Positions 1 through 6,692 of a DNA stretch of 7,520 bases are shown one piece after another. This DNA is from Rubrobacteraceae bacterium (GTDB lineage Bacteria; Actinomycetota; Rubrobacteria; Rubrobacterales; Rubrobacteraceae). The translations under genes were made by a program, and so were the position numbers. Position 1 is the first letter of the stretch. Every line of letters starts with the position of its first letter. The notes below the pieces were generated by a model that worked only from the letters and a program-made list of their open reading frames with translations, was not told where the DNA came from and made no database searches. The stretch spans positions 1 through 7,520 of the forward strand of contig JACCSM010000252.1 of NCBI GenBank assembly GCA_013698525.1, given 5' to 3'.

Positions 1-135
1 GTGGCCCGCTACTGGCGGCAGGTCAAGATCAACGAGATAGGGGAGGGGACCAGCGAGATAAACCGCCAGATCATCGCCCGCTCCCTCCTCGACGAGAGCG
101 CCGAGGAGGCCAAAGAGAAGATGGTGGCGAAGTAA
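1..135 (+). CDS. Acyl-CoA dehydrogenase, C-terminal fragment (5' end outside window)
   Basis: Only the last 44 residues and a TAA stop are present; the frame is open to the left edge, so the GTG at base 1 need not be the start. The tail carries the C-terminal signature of the FAD-dependent acyl-CoA dehydrogenase family: RYWRQVKINEIGEGTSEINR followed by QIIARSLL. These enzymes make the alpha-beta double bond of an acyl-CoA and pass electrons to electron-transfer flavoprotein. The Glu in GEGT (visible residue 15) sits where short- and medium-chain dehydrogenases keep their catalytic base. Isovaleryl-CoA dehydrogenase usually has Ala or Gly there and its base elsewhere, so despite the leucine genes downstream I lean towards a short-chain or general acyl-CoA dehydrogenase. 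The gene lies 67 bases before pyruvate carboxylase on the same strand, with no evident terminator between, so co-transcription is possible. The family call is firm; the substrate is unknown. Confidence 0.9.
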   Translation: MARYWRQVKINEIGEGTSEINRQIIARSLLDESAEEAKEKMVAK

Positions 136-187
136 CCGCGATGCCGGAGCGCCGACAGAACTCGCGCCGCCGGTCGTGCGCTGCTCT

Positions 188-193
188 GGGAGG
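188..193 (+). promoter_or_regulatory. Ribosome binding site that sets the pyruvate carboxylase start
   Basis: GGGAGG lies 9 bases before the ATG at 203. It lies downstream of the in-frame GTG at 176, so it favours the ATG as the true start. The protein from 203 begins MLRKVLVANRGE, which is where this family normally begins. Confidence 0.7.
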
Positions 194-202
194 ACGGTCG
201 TA

Positions 203-3200
203 ATGCTGCGGAAAGTCCTGGTCGCGAACCGCGGGGAGATCGCCATCCGCGCCTTTAGGGCGGCCTACGAGCTGGGCATCCGTACGGTCGCCGTCTACAC
301 TCCGGACGACCGCGGCTCGTTGCACCGCCAGAAAGCCGACGAGGCTTATGAGATCGGGGAGGCTGGCCACCCTGTGCGCGCCTACCTGGACGTGGACGAG
401 CTCGTCTCCACCGCGAAGCGGGTTGGCGCCGGGGCCATCTACCCCGGCTACGGTTTCCTTTCGGAGAGTTCGGCCCTCTCCGAGGCTTGCGAGGAGGCCG
501 GGCTGACGTTCGTCGGACCACCGGCCGACGTTCTCGCGTTGACCGGCGACAAGTTGCGCGCCCGCCGGGCCGCCGAAGAGGCTGGCATCCCAGTGCTGCG
601 TGCCTCGGATCCCCTCGATGATCCCGACGACACCATCGCTGCCGCCGAAGAGATCGGCTACCCGGTGTTCGTAAAGGCCGCCGGAGGGGGCGGAGGCCGG
701 GGATTGCGGCTGGTCGAACGTCCCGAGGATCTCTCCGGTGCCGTTGCGGCCGCAAGACGCGAGGCCGAGGGCGCGTTCGGCGACCCGACGGTGTTCCTGG
801 AGCAGGCCCTTGTAAGGCCTCGCCACATCGAGGTGCAGATACTGGCCGACGGTGCTGGGGAGGTCATCCACCTGTTCGAGCGGGACTGCTCGGTCCAGCG
901 GCGACACCAGAAGGTGCTTGAGGTCGCCCCTGCCCCCAATCTCGATCCCGTGCTGCGCGAGCGTCTTTGCGAGGATGCTGTTCGCTTTTCCCGCGCCGTA
1001 GACTACCTTGGCGCCGGCACGGTCGAATTCCTCGTCGGCGAGGACGGGCATCACGTATTTATCGAGATGAACCCGCGCATCCAGGTGGAGCACACAGTCA
1101 CCGAGGAAACGACCGACGTAGACTTGGTCCACGCCCAGCTGCGTATCGCAGGGGGCGAGACGCTGCGCGATCTCGACCTAACCCAGGAAAGCATCAGGCA
1201 GCGGGGCGTGGCGTTGCAGTGCCGCGTGACCACAGAAGACCCCGGTCAGGGCTTCAGGCCGGACACGGGCCGTATCTCGGTGTACCGCTCTCCCGGTGGG
1301 GCCGGCATCCGGCTGGACGGCGGCAACACGTACGCTGGCACGGAGATCACACCCTACTTCGACTCGCTCTTGGTGAAGGTCACCGCCCACGGCGCGGATC
1401 TGCCTTCCGCAGCCCTTCGTGCTCGCCGCGCTTTGGCCGAGTTTAGGGTGCGCGGCGTGGCGACGAACGTGGCTTTCTTGCGGGCGGTGCTCTCCGAGCC
1501 TGACTTCCTGGCCGGGCTGGCGACCACCTCGTTTATCGACGAGAGGCCGTACCTCACCGCCGTTTCGACCGGCGCCGACCGGGCGAGCCGCCTCCTGTCC
1601 CTGCTCGCCGACGTCACCGTCAACCGGCCGCACGGGAAACCACCCGCGGTGCCCGATCCGCGCACCAAGCTGCCGCCACTGCCTGACGGAGACCCGCCGC
1701 CGGGCTCCAGGCAACGACTGCTGGACCTCGGCCCCGAAGGCTTCGCCCGCTGGCTGCGCGAGGCCAGCGCCCTCCAGGTGACCGACACGACGATGCGGGA
1801 CGCGCACCAGTCTTTGCTCGCCACCCGGCTGCGAACTTTCGACATGCTCGCGGTCGCCCCGCACGTCGCAAGGACGTTGCCCCAACTGCTGAGCGCCGAG
1901 GTGTGGGGCGGAGCCACCTTCGACGTCGCCCTGCGATTCTTGCATGAGGATCCTTGGGAGCGGCTTGCCCGGCTGCGAGAAACCCTCCCGAACGTCTGCC
2001 TGCAGATGCTCCTGCGCGGTCAGAACACTGTTGGCTACACCCGCTACCCGCCCGATGTGGTGCGCTCATTCGTAGACGAGGCGCGTGAGACCGGCATAGA
2101 CATTTTCCGCATCTTCGATGCGAACAACGACGTCGATCAGATGCGTCCGGCGATCGAGGCGACCCTCGAAGCGGGCGCGGTGGCCGAGGGAGCCGTCTGC
2201 TACACCGGCGACCTCTCCGACCCGAACGAGAAGCTCTACACCCTCGACTACTATCTGAGGCTGGCCGAGGAGCTAGTGGAGGCGGGGTCTCACGTCCTCT
2301 GCATCAAGGACATGGCGGGACTCGTCCGGGCCCCCGCCGCGCGCGCCCTGGTGGATGCTTTGAAGCGGGCGTTTGATCTCCCGGTGCACCTGCACACCCA
2401 CGACACCAGCGGAGGGCAGCTCGCAACGTACCTGGCGGCGATCGAGGCGGGAGTGGACGCGATCGACGGCGCAGCAGCCCCGCTCTCTGGCATGACGAGC
2501 CAGCCGTCTTTGGCCGCCATCGTCGCAGCTACCGACCGCACGGATCGAGCGACCGGACTATCGCTGGACGTCCTTGGCGACCTCGAGCCTTACTGGGAAG
2601 CGGTGCGGACTCTGTATGCGCCTTTCGAGTCGGGGCTGAGATCCCCGACCGGCACCGTCTACCGCCACGAGATCCCCGGTGGGCAGCTCTCCAATTTGCG
2701 TCAGCAGGCGCTGTCCATGGGGCTCGCCGAACGCTTCGAGGAGGTAGAACACCTGTACGCTCGCTGCGACAAGATTCTCGGACGGCTGGTGAAGGTGACG
2801 CCCACGAGCAAGGTAGTGGGGGACCTCGCGCTCTACCTCCTTTCGGCGGAGATAGACCCGGACGAGTTCGCCGAAGATCCCGGCCATTACGACCTGCCGG
2901 ACAGCATCATCGGGTTCCTGCGCGGCGAACTGGGCGAGCCGCCGGGCGGGTGGCCGGAGCCGCTTAGGTCCAGGGCACTCGAAGGACGCGACGGGTCGCC
3001 TGACGACGGGCGACTCTCCGAAGGAGACCGTTCGATGCTCGCCGGCAAGGATCGCCGGACCGCGCTAAACCGGCTGCTGTTGCCCGGTCCGACCGAAGAG
3101 CAGCGAGCCGCCGAGGAGCGCTACGGCGACGTCTCGGTCGTTCCGACCCGGGCGTTCCTCTATGGGCTGGAGACCGGCGAGGAGCTAGCGGTAGACCTGG

Positions 3201-3586
3201 AACCCGGCATCCGGTTGTACATGCAGCTCGAGGCCATAACGGAGCCCGACGAGCGCGGCATCCGGACCTTACAGGTCACGCTCAACGGTCAGCCGCGTCC
3301 TATCGATGCGCAGGACCACTCGCTGGAGCCCGAGGTCCCGGTACGCGAGAGGGCAGATCCCGGCAACGACGCTCACGTCGCAGCACCCATGACAGGCCTC
3401 GTGACGCTCACGGTCGAAGAAGGCGAGAAGGTCGGCGCGGGGCAGCAGATCGGGGCGATCGAGGCTATGAAGATGGAGTCGGCTATCCGGGCTCCGGTAG
3501 ACGGCCTCGTCTACCGGCTCGCGGTCCCTTCGGGGACGAACGTCGACCCGGGCGATCTCCTCATCGTGCTCATGTCTGAATCGTAG
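203..3586 (+). CDS. pyc: Pyruvate carboxylase (single-chain, biotin-dependent)
   Basis: This 1127-residue cytoplasmic enzyme makes oxaloacetate from pyruvate, bicarbonate and ATP, refilling the TCA cycle and feeding gluconeogenesis. Its length is normal for single-chain pyruvate carboxylases. The N-terminal biotin carboxylase domain (about 1-450) has VANRGEIAIR, the ATP-grasp lysine K158 before a glycine-rich loop, HQK at 235-237, EMNPR at 288-292 with E296, and R341 in the CR motif. The carboxyltransferase domain (about 520-870) has TTMRDAHQ with metal ligand D533, LLRGQN, the carboxylated-lysine candidate K702 in IKDMAG, metal ligands H731 and H733 in HLHTHD, and the catalytic threonine T866 in KVTPTSKVVGD. 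The C-terminal biotin-carrier domain has EAMKMES with biotinyl K1090, 37 residues from the end. An in-frame GTG at 176 would add 9 non-conserved residues; the RBS at 188 argues against it. A rare TTA codon occurs at residue 1023. The motif wording resembles actinobacterial enzymes. No frameshift is seen. Residue roles are assigned by eye from known homologues. Confidence 0.97.
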   Translation: MLRKVLVANRGEIAIRAFRAAYELGIRTVAVYTPDDRGSLHRQKADEAYEIGEAGHPVRAYLDVDELVSTAKRVGAGAIYPGYGFLSESSALSEACEEAGLTFVGPPADVLALTGDKLRARRAAEEAGIPVLRASDPLDDPDDTIAAAEEIGYPVFVKAAGGGGGRGLRLVERPEDLSGAVAAARREAEGAFGDPTVFLEQALVRPRHIEVQILADGAGEVIHLFERDCSVQRRHQKVLEVAPAPNLDPVLRERLCEDAVRFSRAVDYLGAGTVEFLVGEDGHHVFIEMNPRIQVEHTVTEETTDVDLVHAQLRIAGGETLRDLDLTQESIRQRGVALQCRVTTEDPGQGFRPDTGRISVYRSPGGAGIRLDGGNTYAGTEITPYFDSLLVKVTAHGADLPSAALRARRALAEFRVRGVATNVAFLRAVLSEPDFLAGLATTSFIDERPYLTAVSTGADRASRLLSLLADVTVNRPHGKPPAVPDPRTKLPPLPDGDPPPGSRQRLLDLGPEGFARWLREASALQVTDTTMRDAHQSLLATRLRTFDMLAVAPHVARTLPQLLSAEVWGGATFDVALRFLHEDPWERLARLRETLPNVCLQMLLRGQNTVGYTRYPPDVVRSFVDEARETGIDIFRIFDANNDVDQMRPAIEATLEAGAVAEGAVCYTGDLSDPNEKLYTLDYYLRLAEELVEAGSHVLCIKDMAGLVRAPAARALVDALKRAFDLPVHLHTHDTSGGQLATYLAAIEAGVDAIDGAAAPLSGMTSQPSLAAIVAATDRTDRATGLSLDVLGDLEPYWEAVRTLYAPFESGLRSPTGTVYRHEIPGGQLSNLRQQALSMGLAERFEEVEHLYARCDKILGRLVKVTPTSKVVGDLALYLLSAEIDPDEFAEDPGHYDLPDSIIGFLRGELGEPPGGWPEPLRSRALEGRDGSPDDGRLSEGDRSMLAGKDRRTALNRLLLPGPTEEQRAAEERYGDVSVVPTRAFLYGLETGEELAVDLEPGIRLYMQLEAITEPDERGIRTLQVTLNGQPRPIDAQDHSLEPEVPVRERADPGNDAHVAAPMTGLVTLTVEEGEKVGAGQQIGAIEAMKMESAIRAPVDGLVYRLAVPSGTNVDPGDLLIVLMSES

Positions 3587-3737
3587 AAGCGATCCCCGGT
3601 GTCTTCATAGCCCATCCGGGAGTGGGGAGACGCTCGCTTCTCGAGCAGGAAGCCACGCACGAGCGTAGCTCCGAACGCCGTCTCGAAGTGGTGCACGACG
3701 GGAGGGAGTTCGTAAAGGTTATATTCGACCCGGGCAT

Positions 3738-3750
3738 GCTGCATTGCAGC
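3738..3750. repeat. Perfect 13-base inverted repeat, candidate operator
   Basis: GCTGCA-T-TGCAGC is a perfect palindrome with a single central base. It overlaps the proposed -35 element at 3744-3749, a position where a bound regulator would block or modulate transcription. Leucine-degradation operons in other bacteria are often under a MerR-type (LiuR) or TetR-type repressor, but I cannot match this site to any known operator. It could also be a chance palindrome. Confidence 0.35.
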
Positions 3751-3772
3751 GCCGCTCCTGGACGCGTACTGT
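3744..3772 (+). promoter_or_regulatory. Possible sigma-A-type promoter for the leucine-degradation cluster
   Basis: A -35-like TTGCAG (3744-3749) and a -10-like TACTGT (3767-3772) are separated by 17 bases. They fit the loose actinobacterial pattern TTGNNN / TANNNT but match the E. coli consensus poorly. Transcription would begin near 3779, leaving a leader of roughly 57 bases before the ATG at 3836. The location in the only sizeable gap supports it; the sequence match alone does not. Confidence 0.3.
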
Positions 3773-3835
3773 GGCGCATGCGGGGAGCGGTAGCTAACAT
3801 GCCCTCAGTAAGACGAACCACGCGAACGGGGAAGG

Positions 3836-5443
3836 ATGAGCAGGCTAAGGACCCTCGCTGACACCAAGAGCAAAGCTTTCGCAGAGAGATCCGAACGCTT
3901 TGGGGATCTCATGGACGAGCTGCGCGAGCACTCGGCCGGGGCCAGGCGAGGTGGGGGGGAGAAGGCCCAGAGGAGGCACAAGGAGCGCGGCAAACTGCCT
4001 GTGCGCGAGAGGATCGAACGCCTCCTCGACCCTGGCACAGCCTTCCTGGAGCTCTCGCCCCTGGCAGCATTCGGTATGTACGACGGAAGTGTTCCCGCTG
4101 CGGGAATAGTCACAGGGATAGGGCGCGTCTCGGGTCGCGAGGTGATGGTCGTCGCCAACGATGCGACCGTAAAGGGCGGCACGTACTACCCGATGACCGT
4201 CAAAAAGCACCTGCGGGCGCAGGAGATAGCCGAGCAGAACTACTTGCCGTGTATCTATCTCGTCGACTCAGGGGGCGCGTTCCTGCCACTGCAGGACGAG
4301 GTCTTCCCCGACCGCGAGCACTTCGGGCGCATCTTCTACAACCAGGCGAAGATGAGCGCGAAGGGTATACCCCAGGTCGCCGCTGTGATGGGTAGTTGCA
4401 CGGCAGGAGGGGCCTACGTCCCCGCGATGAGCGACGAGGTCGTCATAGTCAAAGGGACGGGTACGATCTTCCTCGGTGGTCCTCCCCTCGTCAAGGCCGC
4501 CACGGGCGAAGAAGTAACGGCGGAAGAGCTTGGCGGCGCCGACGTCCACACCCGCCGCTCGGGTGTCGCCGACCACTTCGCCGAGAACGACGACCACGCC
4601 CTCGCCATAGTCCGCTCAATAATAGAGAACCTGAACCGGGAAAAGCATGTACCCTGGACCGTCGAGGAGCCCGAGGAGCCGCTCTACGATCCCGGAGAGC
4701 TCTACGGCATCGTCTCGAGCGACTACAGGCAAGGCTACGACGTGAGGGAGGTCATCGCCAGGACGGTGGACGGCAGCCGCCTGCACGAGTTCAAGCCGCT
4801 GTACGGCGAGACCCTGGTGTGCGGCTTCGCCAGGATCATGGGCCACCCCGTCGGCATCCTGGCCAACAACGGCATCCTTTTCTCCGAGAGCGCGCTCAAG
4901 GGCGCACACTTTATAGAGCTGTGCTGCTCACGCGGCATCCCACTCATCTTCCTGCAGAACATCACAGGCTTCATGGTAGGCAAAGAGTACGAGGCCGGTG
5001 GCATCGCCAAAGACGGGGCCAAGATGGTCATGGCGGTCGCCAACGCAGGCGTACCGAAGTTCACCGTGATCGTCGGCGGCTCGTTCGGTGCAGGCAACTA
5101 CGGAATGTGCGGCAGGGCCTACTCGCCGCACTTCTTGTGGATGTGGCCCAACGCCCGTATCAGCGTGATGGGCGGACAACAGGCGGCGAATGTCCTTCTC
5201 ACGGTGCAGGAGGAGAACTTACGACGCGAGGACAAGGAGATGACCGACGAAGAGCGCGAAGATTTCAGGGCCCCGATACTCAAAAAGTACGAGGATGAAG
5301 GCAACCCTTACCACTCGACCGCAAGACTCTGGGACGACGGCGTCATAGACCCTGTAGATACAAGAATGGTACTGGCTCTCGGCCTCTCCGCTGCCGCAAA
5401 CGCGCCCGTGGAAGAGACGACGTTCGGTATCTTTAGGATGTGA
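3836..5443 (+). CDS. mccB: Methylcrotonoyl-CoA carboxylase, beta (carboxyltransferase) subunit
   Basis: This 535-residue protein has the usual length of the MCC beta subunit. With the alpha subunit it moves CO2 from carboxybiotin to 3-methylcrotonyl-CoA, giving 3-methylglutaconyl-CoA in leucine breakdown. The N-terminal half contains [22 protein letters not shown], a typical acyl-CoA carboxylase lead-in, then [14 protein letters not shown] from C188, an oxyanion-type loop of the crotonase fold. [19 protein letters not shown] (238-256) and, in the C-terminal half, [16 protein letters not shown] (from 414) and [22 protein letters not shown] (from 433) are wording I associate with MCC rather than propionyl-CoA carboxylase. 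Geranyl-CoA carboxylase beta is a close relative and cannot be excluded by eye. The start ATG has GGGGAAGG directly upstream, an unusually short spacing, but no better in-frame start is visible. Codon use differs from pyc: about 11 of 27 Ile codons are ATA and roughly 16 Arg codons are AGG or AGA. One TTA codon lies at residue 462. Confidence 0.94.
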   Translation: MSRLRTLADTKSKAFAERSERFGDLMDELREHSAGARRGGGEKAQRRHKERGKLPVRERIERLLDPGTAFLELSPLAAFGMYDGSVPAAGIVTGIGRVSGREVMVVANDATVKGGTYYPMTVKKHLRAQEIAEQNYLPCIYLVDSGGAFLPLQDEVFPDREHFGRIFYNQAKMSAKGIPQVAAVMGSCTAGGAYVPAMSDEVVIVKGTGTIFLGGPPLVKAATGEEVTAEELGGADVHTRRSGVADHFAENDDHALAIVRSIIENLNREKHVPWTVEEPEEPLYDPGELYGIVSSDYRQGYDVREVIARTVDGSRLHEFKPLYGETLVCGFARIMGHPVGILANNGILFSESALKGAHFIELCCSRGIPLIFLQNITGFMVGKEYEAGGIAKDGAKMVMAVANAGVPKFTVIVGGSFGAGNYGMCGRAYSPHFLWMWPNARISVMGGQQAANVLLTVQEENLRREDKEMTDEEREDFRAPILKKYEDEGNPYHSTARLWDDGVIDPVDTRMVLALGLSAAANAPVEETTFGIFRM

Positions 5444-5445
5444 GA

Positions 5446-5850
5446 ATGCGTGCCGCAGTCGTTATCGTAGAGAACGGGCGGGTGGCCCTGATCGAGCGTG
5501 TGCGCGACGGGCGTACCTACTTCGTGTTTCCCGGTGGTAGGGTCGAGGTTGGTGAGACTCCTGAGAACGCTGCCGTGCGCGAGGCGGAGGAAGAGTTGGG
5601 CGTTAACGTGAAGCTTGGGGACCTGATCACCGTAGGTTACCGTGATGGCCGCGAGCAGCGATACTACCTGACGAGTATCTCCGGAGGAACGTTCGGCACG
5701 GGACGGGGTACGGAAATGATGACGTCGGGGAAGACCGCGAAGGGAACCTACCGACCTGTCTGGATGGACCTGACCCTCCTGACAGAGTTCGACGTGCGGC
5801 CGCGGCCGCTCTCCGAGGAGCTGGCCTCTGGGACCTGGACCGGCAACTAA
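5446..5850 (+). CDS. Small Nudix hydrolase
   Basis: The 134-residue protein has a perfect Nudix box, G-x5-E-x7-REUxEExGU, at residues 31-53, with metal-binding glutamates E46, E49 and E50. Nudix enzymes cleave a nucleoside diphosphate linked to another group, in the cytoplasm with Mg2+ or Mn2+. The protein is close to the minimal domain size, with no signal peptide or membrane segment; FPGG precedes the box. The substrate cannot be told. I do not see the extra upstream motif of CoA diphosphatases, so a direct CoA link is not supported. Two starts are possible: ATG 5446, preceded by AGGA (5435-5438) at 7 bases, and GTG 5440, which overlaps the mccB stop as GTGA. I prefer 5446; either implies translational coupling to mccB. 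Ending 29 bases before the hydratase, it sits inside a leucine-degradation cluster, which is unusual. Candidate roles are a housekeeping nucleotide or cofactor-repair enzyme carried along, or removal of a toxic intermediate. Confidence 0.88.
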   Translation: MRAAVVIVENGRVALIERVRDGRTYFVFPGGRVEVGETPENAAVREAEEELGVNVKLGDLITVGYRDGREQRYYLTSISGGTFGTGRGTEMMTSGKTAKGTYRPVWMDLTLLTEFDVRPRPLSEELASGTWTGN

Positions 5851-5865
5851 GAGATACTGTGGAAC

Positions 5866-5871
5866 AGAGGA
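5866..5871 (+). promoter_or_regulatory. Ribosome binding site for the enoyl-CoA hydratase
   Basis: AGAGGA ends 8 bases before the ATG at 5880, good spacing. The GTG at 5859 lies upstream of this site, and the ATG at 5907 has only a G-run (5899-5903) 3 bases away. The site therefore favours 5880 as the start. Confidence 0.5.
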
Positions 5872-5879
5872 TAGAAATA

Positions 5880-6692
5880 ATGCCGTCGTGTACGGATTGG
5901 GGGCCAATGTCTGACGTCTTGAAGCTAAGCAGGAGTGGTCCGGTCGCAACCGTGATCCTCGCGCGTCCTGACTCGCACAACGCGCTGAATGCGGCACTTA
6001 TCGAGGAGTTGACGCGCTGCTTCGAAGAGTTGGCGGGGGACGAGGAGACGAGGGTGGTGGTGCTGGCTGGCGAGGGGCGCTCGTTCTGCGCCGGTGCGGA
6101 TATAGGGTACATGCGGGAGACGGCCGCCTTCTCCTATGAGGAGAACCTGGAGGACGCCAGACGTCTGGCCGTGATGTTCTGGACCATAGACGAGTGCCCC
6201 AAGGCGCTGGTCGTCAGGGTGCAAGGCGCGGCGATGGGTGGCGGGGCTGGTCTCGTAGCGGCGGCTGACGTGGCGGTGGCGGATTCGGAAGCACGGTTCG
6301 CTTTCTCCGAGGTGCGGCTCGGCATCGCACCGGCTACGATCTCACCGTTCGTCGTACGCAAGATCGGGGCTTCGCACGCCAGGTCGTTGTTCGTCACGGG
6401 AGAAAGGTTCGACGCCGAACGGGCGCGGGAGATCGGTCTCGTCCACGGCGTTGTTTCGAGGGATGCCCTCGACGAAGCAGTCGATGAGAAAGTCGGCGAG
6501 CTGCTGCAAGGAGGTCCGGTCGCTCAGGCCACGATGAAGGCGTTGCTACGCCGGCTCGAGACGACAGAACCGATGGAGGCGCCAGGCTTGACGGCGCGTG
6601 TGATCTCCGAGCTGCGCACCGGTGAAGAGGGCCAGGAGGGACTCGCAGCCTTCATCGAGAAACGCGAGCCGCGCTGGAGAACGGAGCGGTGA
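5880..6692 (+). CDS. liuC: Enoyl-CoA hydratase/isomerase family, LiuC-like methylglutaconyl-CoA hydratase
   Basis: The 270-residue protein has a crotonase fold and probably hydrates 3-methylglutaconyl-CoA to 3-hydroxy-3-methylglutaryl-CoA, the step after MCC. SFCAGAD (68-74) and GAAMGGGAGL (116-125) are the two oxyanion-hole regions. FSEVRLGIAPATISPFVVRKIG (from F142) is close to the wording of LiuC-type hydratases, and the flanking MCC subunit genes support that. By eye, E144 matches the second catalytic Glu of classical crotonase, while the first Glu is replaced by G124, as I recall for LiuC-type proteins. Start choice is uncertain: ATG 5880 has the best ribosome binding site, ATG 5907 (MSDVLKLS) matches the usual family start, and GTG 5859 gives 277 residues. 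The stop overlaps the next start as GTGA (6689-6692), so the downstream alpha subunit is probably translationally coupled. A general short-chain enoyl-CoA hydratase is the alternative. Confidence 0.87.
   Translation: MPSCTDWGPMSDVLKLSRSGPVATVILARPDSHNALNAALIEELTRCFEELAGDEETRVVVLAGEGRSFCAGADIGYMRETAAFSYEENLEDARRLAVMFWTIDECPKALVVRVQGAAMGGGAGLVAAADVAVADSEARFAFSEVRLGIAPATISPFVVRKIGASHARSLFVTGERFDAERAREIGLVHGVVSRDALDEAVDEKVGELLQGGPVAQATMKALLRRLETTEPMEAPGLTARVISELRTGEEGQEGLAAFIEKREPRWRTER

Larger units (their letters stand above)
3587..3835. other. 249-base intergenic region between pyc and the MCC beta gene
   Basis: I see no convincing gene here on either strand. The stretch begins with a weak hairpin (GCTCG 3632-3636, CGAGC 3642-3646) that has no T-run after it, so it is not a clear terminator. 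Its second half holds a perfect inverted repeat (3738-3750), a possible promoter (3744-3772), and two copies of GCATGC (3734-3739 and 3776-3781) whose starts are 42 bases apart, flanking that promoter. As the only long gap in the window, it is the most likely place for independent control of the downstream cluster. Start and stop codons of the flanking genes set the boundaries. Confidence 0.6.

Noticed and set aside
176..202. GTG 176 as the pyc start
   Set aside because: The only good ribosome binding site lies after it, and the extra 9 residues are not typical of the family.
71..1132. A 353-codon minus-strand open frame over the start of pyc
   Set aside because: It is antisense to the highly conserved biotin carboxylase domain; long antisense frames are expected in high-GC genes.
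3632..3646. Hairpin GCTCG-CTTCT-CGAGC as a pyc terminator
   Set aside because: The stem is only 5 pairs and no T-run follows; too weak to call a terminator.
3511..3821. Two minus-strand open frames crossing the pyc 3' end and the gap
   Set aside because: They overlap pyc coding sequence or the candidate promoter, show no recognisable motif, and lack conserved features; likely chance frames.
3622..3861. A 79-codon open frame on the + strand in the pyc-mccB gap
   Set aside because: It runs into mccB in another frame, has low-complexity Arg-rich composition typical of chance frames in GC-rich DNA, and resembles no family I know.
4396..5298. A 300-codon + strand frame inside mccB
   Set aside because: It is the +1 shadow of mccB and extremely Arg/Gly-rich, with no family match.
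5446..5850. Nudix gene as a CoA diphosphatase, which would explain its place among acyl-CoA genes
   Set aside because: The motif that precedes the Nudix box in CoA-specific members is not visible; only the general FPGG and Nudix box are present.
5308..5997. A 229-codon minus-strand open frame over the Nudix gene
   Set aside because: It is antisense to three well-supported genes and has no family resemblance.
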